This document shows, in pieces, positions 56,814 through 64,000 of a stretch of 64,000 nucleotides of DNA (its first letter is position 1; each line of letters begins with the position of its first letter). The stretch spans positions 1,798,001-1,862,000 of the forward strand of contig NZ_CP127161.1 in the NCBI RefSeq assembly GCF_030263895.1, read 5' to 3'. The notes under the pieces were generated by a model. That model was not told the DNA's origin, did not search any database, and saw only the letters and a list, made by a program, of their open reading frames with translations. A program made the position numbers and the translations under genes. The DNA comes from Proteiniborus sp. MB09-C3. GTDB taxonomy: Bacteria; Bacillota; Clostridia; Tissierellales; Proteiniboraceae.

Positions 56814-56958
56814 AAAGGGGAGTAACTTCCTTAGGGTGATAAAGTCAACAACCGGTAGAGATAATACTGCCTGGCTTTATCCTTTGACATGTCAAAGAAG
56901 TAAGACCTTTAGCAATATTTTATCCTTTTAGGATAAGATACTGCTAAGGGTCTTTTTT
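56814..56958 (+). promoter_or_regulatory. yybP-ykoY (Mn2+) riboswitch with terminator
   Basis: Aptamer hallmarks: AAAGGGGAGTA at 56814-56824, TCAACAACCGG in the middle, and AGACCTTT at 56903-56910 closing P1. The same AGACCTTTAGCA (56903-56914) pairs with TGCTAAGGGTCT (56942-56953) before seven T, forming a terminator that competes with P1. Mn2+ binding should favour the aptamer and let transcription continue into the ATPase. The rest of the 554-bp gap (56556-56813, 56959-57109) shows only the helD terminator and a likely promoter. Confidence 0.9.
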
Positions 56959-57109
56959 GTTTGATATTTATTTTATCTAAATTAATTCTGAGGAGGTGGG
57001 TAAAATATAAAGTGTGACAAATGAATAGCAAAATCTCTTATGGTAACAACAGGCTTAATACTAAAAAGTAAAAAACAAATTCGTATTTGATAAGGGAGTG
57101 TGATTAAAT

Positions 57110-59770
57110 ATGTGGTTTTCAAAATCACAGGAGGAAGTACTGAAAGAATTCAGTGTAAATCCAGACACAGGACTGACTACTGAAGAAGCTAATTCCAGGC
57201 TTCAGAAGTATGGTGAAAATAAATTAAAAGGTAAACCAAAGAAAAGCTTAATATCATTATTTCTTGCACAGCTTAAAGATATGCTAATCTATGTTCTTTT
57301 AGGTGCTACAGTTATAACAATTGCAATTGGAGAATATGGAGATGCTATAATAATTCTTTTAGTTGTAATCCTAAATGCAGTAATAGGAGTGGTGCAGGAA
57401 TATAAGGCAGGAAAAGCTATTGAGGCACTACAGCAGATGACTACTCCAAAAACTCTCGTAAGACGTGATGGTGAAGTCAAGGAAATAAATTCAGAACAAA
57501 TAGTACCGGGAGATATTGTTATTATAGATGCTGGTAGATATATACCTGCAGATATTAGGTTAATAGAAAGCGCAAACCTTCAAATAGAGGAATCTGCTTT
57601 AACAGGTGAATCTGTGCCTACAGATAAGGAGGCAAATGACATTCATGAAGATCCCAAGACTCCTATAGGTGATAAATCCAATATGGCGTTTATGTCTACT
57701 CTTGTTACTTATGGTAGGGGTGAAGGCGTTGTTGTGGCAACAGCAATGGAAACCGAAATGGGTAAAATAGCTAAGATATTAGATGAAGATGATGAAGAAA
57801 TGACTCCTTTACAAAGAAGACTAGAGGAGCTTGGCAAAATTCTTGGATTTATAGCTATTGGAATTTGTGCACTTATATTTGTAATTGCTTTATTCCAGAG
57901 AAGAGATTTATTCAATATGTTCTTAATTGCTATTAGTTTAGCAGTTGCAGCAATTCCAGAAGGGTTAGCTGCTATAGTTGCTATAGTGTTGGCAATTGGA
58001 GTTACTAGAATGTCTAAAATTAATGCCATAGTTAAAAAGCTACCAGCAGTTGAGACATTAGGCTCTGTAAATATTATATGCTCAGATAAAACTGGTACCC
58101 TTACTCAGAATAAGATGACAGTTGTAAAAAATTATACACTTAATAATATAAAGGATTTACCTACTGTAGAGACTAGCTTTGAGGCTAATAAGGACGAGGC
58201 TGAATTAATTAAGACTTTAGTCTTATGTTCAGATGCTACTTATGAAAATGGCGAAAGTACTGGAGATCCTACAGAGGTAGCCTTAGTAGTATTAGGAGAT
58301 AAATATAAGCTTACAAAAAGGGAATTAAACTTAAAGCATAAAAGAATTGCAGAAAAACCATTTGATTCAGGTAGAAAGCTAATGTCAACCTTAAACAAAG
58401 AAGAAGATGGCTTTAGAGTTCATACAAAAGGGGCTATTGATAATATATTAAAGATTTCGACTCATGCCCTTGTAGATGGTAAGGTAGTTCAATTAACTGA
58501 AGAAATGAAAACAAAGTACTTAAAAGTAGCAGAGGAAATGTCAGATGATGCGCTTAGGGTACTGGGTGCAGCTTTTAAAGATACAACTGATATAATAAGT
58601 CCTGAGGATATGGAAAAAGATTTAACTATCATAGGGTTAGTGGGAATGATAGATCCTCCAAGAATTGAGGTTAAGGATTCTATAAGAGATGCAAAGATCG
58701 CAGGTATTACTCCTGTAATGATAACTGGAGACCACAGAAATACAGCTGTTGCAATTGCTAAGGAACTTGGAATTGCAGATTCTATAGAACAGAGCTTGAC
58801 AGGTGCTGAAATAGATGAGCTATCAGATGAGGAGTTTTCAAAAAGAATTAATGATTATAGAGTATTTGCTAGGGTTTCACCAGAACACAAGGTAAAGATA
58901 GTCAAGGCATATAAATCTCACGGAAATATAGTGTCAATGACTGGTGATGGTGTAAATGATGCACCCTCATTAAAATATGCGGATATAGGTGTTGCCATGG
59001 GTATAACTGGTACAGATGTTTCTAAGGGTGCTAGTGACATGATACTTACAGATGACAATTTTACTACCATTGTTCATGCTATAGAAGAAGGCAGAAACAT
59101 TTATAATAATATTAAGAAGGCTGTAATATTTCTTTTATCATGTAATCTAGGAGAAGTTATTACAGTGCTGGCTTCCATCTTATTCCGTTGGCCAGTTCCG
59201 CTTCTAGCTCCACAAATATTATGGATAAATCTAATAACTGATACTTTTCCAGCGATTGCACTTGGCGTTGACCCTGGAGATAAGGATGTAATGAAAAAGA
59301 AACCAAGGGATCCTAAGGAAAGCTTTTTTGCTGAAGGAGCAGGAGTTAGGGCTGTTATTGGAGGAACACTAATAGGAATACTTACATTGGCAGCTTTTTA
59401 CTTTGGATTAAGTGAACATGGATATAGCTTGGGATCAGAGAATATACCTGAAAATGTACTAACTTATGCTAGAACTATGTCATTTGTTGTGTTAGCAGCT
59501 TCACAGTTATTTTATTCATTAACAATGAGAAACTCAACTAAGTCAATATTTCAAATAGGCTTATTCTCTAACATGTACCTAATAGGTGCTATAATTATAG
59601 GATTTATTCTACAGTTTGGTGTTATTTCAGTGCCATTCTTTGCAAATGTATTCGAAGTGCATAATCTAAGCTTAGGAGACTGGGGATTAGTTATAATATT
59701 TGCCTTAGTTCCATTAATAGTAAATGAAATAATTAAAGCGTTTATGAGATTAAAGGAGAAGGCATCATAA
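57110..59770 (+). CDS. P-type cation ATPase (PacL/calcium-type), probably Mn2+ exporter
   Basis: 886 aa. P-type landmarks: A-domain TGES, transmembrane ion site PEGL near residue 284, phosphorylated Asp326 in CSDKTGTLTQ, nucleotide site KGA, hinge TGDGVND. Ten membrane segments. Family includes Ca2+ and Mn2+ pumps; control by a Mn2+ riboswitch argues for Mn2+ export, as described for L. lactis YoaB. RBS AAGGGAG. Confidence 0.93.
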   Translation: MWFSKSQEEVLKEFSVNPDTGLTTEEANSRLQKYGENKLKGKPKKSLISLFLAQLKDMLIYVLLGATVITIAIGEYGDAIIILLVVILNAVIGVVQEYKAGKAIEALQQMTTPKTLVRRDGEVKEINSEQIVPGDIVIIDAGRYIPADIRLIESANLQIEESALTGESVPTDKEANDIHEDPKTPIGDKSNMAFMSTLVTYGRGEGVVVATAMETEMGKIAKILDEDDEEMTPLQRRLEELGKILGFIAIGICALIFVIALFQRRDLFNMFLIAISLAVAAIPEGLAAIVAIVLAIGVTRMSKINAIVKKLPAVETLGSVNIICSDKTGTLTQNKMTVVKNYTLNNIKDLPTVETSFEANKDEAELIKTLVLCSDATYENGESTGDPTEVALVVLGDKYKLTKRELNLKHKRIAEKPFDSGRKLMSTLNKEEDGFRVHTKGAIDNILKISTHALVDGKVVQLTEEMKTKYLKVAEEMSDDALRVLGAAFKDTTDIISPEDMEKDLTIIGLVGMIDPPRIEVKDSIRDAKIAGITPVMITGDHRNTAVAIAKELGIADSIEQSLTGAEIDELSDEEFSKRINDYRVFARVSPEHKVKIVKAYKSHGNIVSMTGDGVNDAPSLKYADIGVAMGITGTDVSKGASDMILTDDNFTTIVHAIEEGRNIYNNIKKAVIFLLSCNLGEVITVLASILFRWPVPLLAPQILWINLITDTFPAIALGVDPGDKDVMKKKPRDPKESFFAEGAGVRAVIGGTLIGILTLAAFYFGLSEHGYSLGSENIPENVLTYARTMSFVVLAASQLFYSLTMRNSTKSIFQIGLFSNMYLIGAIIIGFILQFGVISVPFFANVFEVHNLSLGDWGLVIIFALVPLIVNEIIKAFMRLKEKAS

Positions 59771-59806
59771 TAATGTATATTTTAAAGCATTACATAAAAT
59801 AGATTT

Positions 59807-59847
59807 AATAACAGTTCGTTTCTATATGAAATGAGCTGTTATTTTTT
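59807..59847 (+). terminator. Terminator of P-type ATPase gene
   Basis: AATAACAG (59807-59814) / CTGTTATT (59836-59843), then TTTT. Confidence 0.8.
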
Positions 59848-59960
59848 GAAGCTTTGATGCAGATTGTTTTATATTTAGGTTAGAATTCAGGTTAAAATTC
59901 AAACATTTACACGGAACATGAGTTCGGGTATAATGTAAGTAGTACTATCTAGGTAAAGGG

Positions 59961-61049
59961 GTGATATCAATATATCCTTTGCAAGATGTAATTCAATCAA
60001 AACAACTAAGTATTATTCATGTAGATATGGATGCTTTTTATGCATCTGTTGAAGAACATGACAATCCAAATCTGAAAGGACTGCCTATTATTGTAGGCGG
60101 CATGAGTAATCATGGAATTGTAACTACTGCCAATTACCCTGCCAGAAAATATGGAATACATTCTGCTATGCCTATTTTTATGGCAAAACAGAAATGCCCG
60201 AAAGGATGTTTTTTACCTGTAAGAATGGAGAGGTACAAAGAGGTTTCTAGACAGGTTTTTGATATATTATACAAGGTTACCGATTTAGTAGAGCCTTTAT
60301 CCATTGATGAGGCATACATAGATGTATCAAATATCAATACTAATCCTATAAAAATTGCCGAGGAAATAAAATGGAAGGTAATGGAATCTACTGGATTAAC
60401 TATATCTATAGGTATTTCGTATAACAAATTTTTAGCTAAGCTTGCATCTGACTGGAATAAGCCTAATGGGATGAAGATAATAACAGAGGATATGATACCA
60501 GATATTTTGCTTCCGCTTCCTGTTAAATCTGTATATGGAATAGGGGCAAAATCTACTAAAAAGCTAAACAATATAGGCATCTATACAGTTGAAGATTTAA
60601 TGAGGCTATCAGAGGAATTTTTAATAGAATTTTTTGGAAAGGCTGGCAGTGAGATATATAATAGGATTCGTGGTATAGATTCTAGAAAAATCAATATAAC
60701 TCGTGAAAGAAAATCTATAGGGACAGAAAGCACCTTCTCTGATTATACAAAGGATAAAGAAGTTTTAAAAGATTTTTTGCGGAATTTTTCCATTGATTTA
60801 GAATCTTCTTTAGAAATGAAAAATCTGCAAGCTAAGACCATAACCTTAAAGATTAAAGATATAAGCTTTAGAACTCGAACTAAGAGCAAGACTTTAAATA
60901 ACTACATTAATAGCTTTGATGATATTTTTGAAGTTGCTGCCAATCTATTATATGAAATAGAAATAGATCAAGATATTAGGCTAATAGGTCTAACGGCATC
61001 AAATCTAGAAACCTTAAAGCTAGAGCAGCTTTCATTGTTTGATTTTTAA
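59961..61049 (+). CDS. dinB: DNA polymerase IV (Y family)
   Basis: 362 aa. GTG 59961 is the first start; the RBS is weak (AGG at 59951). Catalytic acids in HVDMDAFYASVEE and LSIDEAYID, steric-gate region typical of DinB, HhH (VYGIGAKSTKKLNNIG), little-finger domain, and the C-terminal beta-clamp-binding motif QLSLFDF. Performs translesion synthesis. Confidence 0.93.
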   Translation: MISIYPLQDVIQSKQLSIIHVDMDAFYASVEEHDNPNLKGLPIIVGGMSNHGIVTTANYPARKYGIHSAMPIFMAKQKCPKGCFLPVRMERYKEVSRQVFDILYKVTDLVEPLSIDEAYIDVSNINTNPIKIAEEIKWKVMESTGLTISIGISYNKFLAKLASDWNKPNGMKIITEDMIPDILLPLPVKSVYGIGAKSTKKLNNIGIYTVEDLMRLSEEFLIEFFGKAGSEIYNRIRGIDSRKINITRERKSIGTESTFSDYTKDKEVLKDFLRNFSIDLESSLEMKNLQAKTITLKIKDISFRTRTKSKTLNNYINSFDDIFEVAANLLYEIEIDQDIRLIGLTASNLETLKLEQLSLFDF

Positions 61050-61088
61050 AAAGCTTGCATGAGCTTATAGAACTCAGGCAAGCTTTTT
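61048..61088 (+). terminator. Terminator of dinB
   Basis: AAAAAGCTTGC (61048-61058) / GCAAGCTTTTT (61078-61088). Confidence 0.9.
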
Positions 61089-61123
61089 ATATTAGTTTTA
61101 TAATATAGTGGAAGTGGAGAAAT

Positions 61124-61894
61124 TCAATTCGTAGAATGTGTGAAGCTATAATACCTAGAATACAGATATTTAAAACCTGGACGAGTTGCCGAATCCATCA
61201 AATAAGCAGATCTTGTTGCACCTACTTTTCTATTTCTATTTAGAGCCCTGATTATTCCATTTGCAGAAGATATTCCTATTCCATGACCATAATAGGTTCC
61301 ATCGCCTAAATCAATAGTATTTTCGCCTTGCCATTCTGGAGTTAGAGGATTTACATCAGGATTTTTAAAATATCTACAGTCTCCGGGAAAGTAATCAACT
61401 TCATCAGAATAATAGCCAATATCAAGGTTTTTGTTAATATAGTGCCAATTCATTAGATGTATACTTGAAAACATTGTATTAAAAAGTTCTTCGGGGTATG
61501 AATCCAGTACTGCCTTATAAAAGATTATGACCATTGCTGTAGCACATTCTGTGCCATATTTACGTCCATTTACAAATATATCATTTATTGCATCACTAGG
61601 CTTCACATTGCTTTTTAACAGAAAACCACCTTCATTGGTACGAGTCCAATAATCTGTATTACAAAAGGATTTTTTGAATACTCTAAATGAGAAATTGCTA
61701 TTATTGAGCTGTCTAGCAGCATTAATTATACTCATACGTAAATCCAGTTCAAATTTAAGCTGACTCAAGGATTCATAATCGTATATTCCGTTGCTGGAAC
61801 TCATTGTGGTGATTATATCTCTTTGAATACTGTTTAATGAATATTGATTACTAATATTTTCGGGAGTAACTGGACGTCCTGAAATCCTAATCAT
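61124..61894 (-). CDS. tgl: Spore-coat protein-glutamine gamma-glutamyltransferase (transglutaminase)
   Basis: ATG 61894, RBS GGAGGG. 256 aa, like B. subtilis Tgl (about 245). Cys117 after Glu116 in GTECATAM corresponds to its active-site pair; FPGDCRYFKNPDV, EWQGEN and YYGHGIGIS are family signatures. Crosslinks spore-coat proteins by epsilon-(gamma-glutamyl)lysine bonds. Overlaps the upstream gene by 4 nt. Confidence 0.92.
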   Translation of the reverse strand: MIRISGRPVTPENISNQYSLNSIQRDIITTMSSSNGIYDYESLSQLKFELDLRMSIINAARQLNNSNFSFRVFKKSFCNTDYWTRTNEGGFLLKSNVKPSDAINDIFVNGRKYGTECATAMVIIFYKAVLDSYPEELFNTMFSSIHLMNWHYINKNLDIGYYSDEVDYFPGDCRYFKNPDVNPLTPEWQGENTIDLGDGTYYGHGIGISSANGIIRALNRNRKVGATRSAYLMDSATRPGFKYLYSRYYSFTHSTN

Positions 61895-62697
61895 TGTGTC
61901 CCTCCTATCCCAGTATTTGCATACATGATTTGATAGGGGATTGGATAGGTTATCCATATATTCCACCAGTTCTTATTCATATGGTGCATTCTGTATGAAA
62001 ATTGTGAGAGAAGATTTTGTGTATTGTAGTCAAGCTTGTTAAATTCACTTAGCAGCATATGTTCTTTATTAGTTAAGTTTTGCATGAAATGACCTGTATT
62101 GACAGATACAGGTTTACATAGATATTTAGCTTCTAATATTACCTCATAAGGAATGGGATTACTTGTCAGGTTATAGCTTTCACCAGTATAATGCAAAAAC
62201 AAACTATTCTCCTCAAACCAATTAACAAAATATGAATATAGCTGTTCGTTACTTAAAAATTCAGCACTATTCATTTCAGGTATAAAGTCTAAGAGCTCAC
62301 GAGCCATCGTTACATCCTTTGGTTCTGCAGATAATAGCTTATTTGCTATTAAATATAGACTATTGATGTCACATGATTCAAAAAAAGCCCATATTAAGTC
62401 GTGATTAAAGCAGCATTTTCTGTGTCTTTCAAATATTAAATCTGCTATTGTAGGTAGATTTTCCTTATCCTTATATATAACTGCCAGTAATATTGCAGTT
62501 TTATCTAATACTTCATCAAGTTGATCTTCTGGAATTTCAATTGTACTTCTAGATTCCAATATCCATTTCAAAGCAGAATAAGATAGCTGTACATTATTAA
62601 CTGATAGGCTTTCATTGCTTGACATGCTATTAATGCCTGAAATGAATTCTTTAATAAATGTCATAGCCGTCTTTTGTATTAAGCTTAAATCCTCCAT
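61891..62697 (-). CDS. Unknown protein cotranscribed with tgl
   Basis: 268 aa, mostly helical, RBS AAGGAGATG-like before ATG 62697. Contains Cys pair HRKCCFNHD and Trp-rich end NKNWWNIWITYP. No motif recognised, no signal or membrane segment. Its stop overlaps the tgl start, so the two are probably expressed together in the sporulating mother cell; a coat substrate or helper is possible. Confidence 0.6.
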   Translation of the reverse strand: MEDLSLIQKTAMTFIKEFISGINSMSSNESLSVNNVQLSYSALKWILESRSTIEIPEDQLDEVLDKTAILLAVIYKDKENLPTIADLIFERHRKCCFNHDLIWAFFESCDINSLYLIANKLLSAEPKDVTMARELLDFIPEMNSAEFLSNEQLYSYFVNWFEENSLFLHYTGESYNLTSNPIPYEVILEAKYLCKPVSVNTGHFMQNLTNKEHMLLSEFNKLDYNTQNLLSQFSYRMHHMNKNWWNIWITYPIPYQIMYANTGIGGTQ

Positions 62698-62791
62698 ATA
62701 AACATCTCCTTTTTTTATGATAATAGGGGATATATTATATAGTATTGTTTATATGGCAATTGTGTCCTTAGTTAGACTTAGCAAAAAAACA

Positions 62792-62825
62792 AAAATGGCT
62801 ATTAAAATATTCCAATAGCCATTTT
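62792..62825 (-). terminator. Hairpin terminator downstream of small ORF
   Basis: AAAATGGCTATT (62792-62803) / AATAGCCATTTT (62814-62825); on the minus strand followed by GTTTTTTTGC. Confidence 0.75.
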
Positions 62826-62917
62826 CTTAGTATAATGCCTTGTTTCAGGTTTTATTATCTGCCAACTGCAGATGGCTTTTCAGTTCACTTTGAGAAAAAG
62901 CCTTTTTCGTCAGGTAT

Positions 62918-62983
62918 TCAGAAGTTTACTTCGCCAGTATTACGGTTGATAATGATGTATTCTTGGCCAGCAGAAAATGACAT
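62918..62983 (-). CDS. 21-aa small ORF with perfect Shine-Dalgarno
   Basis: Minus-strand ATG at 62983 preceded by AAGGAGGTGAT, full complementarity to the 16S tail with good spacing. Reads MSFSAGQEYIIINRNTGEVN plus a final Phe, then TGA. No homologue known to me; the region downstream to the terminator at 62825 is noncoding. Could be a small secreted or regulatory peptide. Confidence 0.55.
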   Translation of the reverse strand: MSFSAGQEYIIINRNTGEVNF

Positions 62984-63236
62984 GATATCACCTCCTTATT
63001 AGTAGTTTGACCATATTATAGATAAATATAATATTACATTAAATAACTATAGATAAAATCTATAGCAAATAATTAAACGCTTTTCATTTTTATCTTTTAT
63101 TCAAATCTCATATTTACAAGTGTTAGAAAATTGTCATATAAAAATATTATGTTTGAGGAGCAAATAATATGATGAATATGGAGCATGACATATTTTGAAT
63201 ATATATTTGAAAAACAATATAGAATCAAGATAAGAA
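62984..63236. other. Intergenic AT-rich region
   Basis: No gene seen; presumably holds the promoter of the 21-aa ORF. Confidence 0.6.
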
Positions 63237-63274
63237 ACAAAAAATAGATAATGGAATATTCCACTATCTATTTT
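63237..63274 (-). terminator. Terminator of apbE
   Basis: AAAATAGATA (63241-63250) / TATCTATTTT (63265-63274) with inner TGGAATATTCCA; T-rich on minus strand. Confidence 0.85.
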
Positions 63275-63276
63275 CT

Positions 63277-64000
63277 TTAATTAGGATTGGCACCGGAGGC
63301 ACCATTACTTTTCATAATTTTTTTCATTCCTTCAGTAGCTTCTACAGTTCCATCCTTTGTAACCCATATGGCTTCTACTCCATCAAGGCTATCTACTAAT
63401 TTGCGACCTTTTTCATAGGGCATTAGAAATACTGTAGTAGACAAAAAATCTGCTAATCCAGAATCCTCTGTGACTACTGTAACAGAGCGGAAATATTCTC
63501 CCGGCATAAGAGTTTGAGAGTCAATTAAGTGATGGATAATTTTATCATCAACAACATAATATCTTTGATAATCACCACTAGTTACTACGGAAGAGTTATT
63601 GATAAAAATAGTGTCTAGTAATTCTGAGTCATCAGAAAAAATAAACTTCTTAGGGTCTTGTATTCCTATCCCCCAGCGTTCACGAATGCCATCAAGAGGC
63701 TTTCCTAAGACACGTACATTTCCTCCTGCACTTATCATTCCAGATTCAAAGCCCTCAGCCATAATTTCCTTTGCAACAATTTCTGTAGCGAAGCCTTTTG
63801 CAACGGCTCCTACGTCTAGATTCATTTTTTTATCTTCTAGATATACTGTACTTTTTTCTGTATCAATTATTACTTTATCTATGTCTGTGTAATTATTGGC
63901 TTCCAATAGTTCCTCCATAGGAGGTATTTTAGCATTTTCAGGGTCGTATTCTGCTTCTTCTCGGTAGCGGCTCCATATACGAAGAACAGGCCCCATGGCT
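63277..64000 (-). CDS. apbE: FAD:protein FMN transferase (ApbE), N-terminus beyond window
   Basis: Open to the window end; the ATG at 63996 lies inside the conserved GPV.R.W motif and is not the start. 241 codons seen: MNLDVGAVAKGFATE, SAGGNVRVLG, TSGDYQRYYVVD, HHLIDSQT and the metal-site GLADFLSTTVF. Attaches FMN to Thr of flavoproteins such as Rnf/Nqr subunits at the membrane outer face. Confidence 0.92.
   Translation of the reverse strand, partial: AMGPVLRIWSRYREEAEYDPENAKIPPMEELLEANNYTDIDKVIIDTEKSTVYLEDKKMNLDVGAVAKGFATEIVAKEIMAEGFESGMISAGGNVRVLGKPLDGIRERWGIGIQDPKKFIFSDDSELLDTIFINNSSVVTSGDYQRYYVVDDKIIHHLIDSQTLMPGEYFRSVTVVTEDSGLADFLSTTVFLMPYEKGRKLVDSLDGVEAIWVTKDGTVEATEGMKKIMKSNGASGANPN

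Overview
The window is a low-GC, spore-forming Firmicute chromosome (class Clostridia; genus not resolvable by eye) carrying one large, visibly GC-richer integrative and conjugative element (ICE) of the Tn1549/Tn916-like superfamily at about 5538-36909. The spore-former assignment rests on BclA-like collagen-repeat proteins with adjacent glycosyltransferases and a spore-coat transglutaminase (Tgl). No rRNA, tRNA or CRISPR array was seen.

Left flank (1-5537): a truncated CcdA-thioredoxin fusion, a PatB/MalY-type C-S lyase, a cation diffusion facilitator, a protein carrying the N-terminal domain of the local collagen-like proteins, and the C-terminal fragment of a collagen-like gene. The N-terminal half of that gene lies 31 kb away at 36910-37542: the ICE integrated inside its Gly-X-X repeats. 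Imperfect 16-bp inverted repeats at 5542-5557 and 36888-36903 and a shared GC dinucleotide mark the two attachment sites.

ICE (5538-36909): a large serine recombinase at the left end; a leader RNA with hairpins and a U-run; DUF6870, HTH and sigma-like regulators as in Tn916; a 36-codon small ORF; a lipoprotein plus two-component system; an excisionase-like protein divergent from an XRE repressor; MobC and a MobA/VirD2 relaxase preceded by an oriT-like region; an AT-rich cargo gene of unknown function; then, on the minus strand, the conjugation and replication block (RepA, DUF5348, PcfB, VirD4/TcpA, Maff2, VirB6-like, PrgI, VirB4, DNA methylase, CHAP/NlpC hydrolase, DUF4315, DUF4366, topoisomerase III, a giant ArdA/ArdC/YodL protein, TnpW, Cys-rich VLP). 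No antibiotic-resistance gene is recognisable. Two 112-bp repeats bracket the conjugation block, and the oriT-like sequence exists in two inverted copies.

Right flank (36910-64000): an intact collagen-like gene, two glycosyltransferases, a nitroreductase-like gene, a YtrA-type GntR/ABC operon behind a 42-bp perfect palindrome, a secreted TraB/GumN protein, a YfcC transporter with a PepD dipeptidase, a MarR-FtsH operon, a GT8 glycosyltransferase, an ECF sigma/anti-sigma pair, HelD, a Mn2+ (yybP-ykoY) riboswitch ahead of a P-type ATPase, DNA polymerase IV, the Tgl operon, a 21-codon ORF with a perfect Shine-Dalgarno sequence, and a truncated ApbE. Most host genes end in clear stem-loop terminators.
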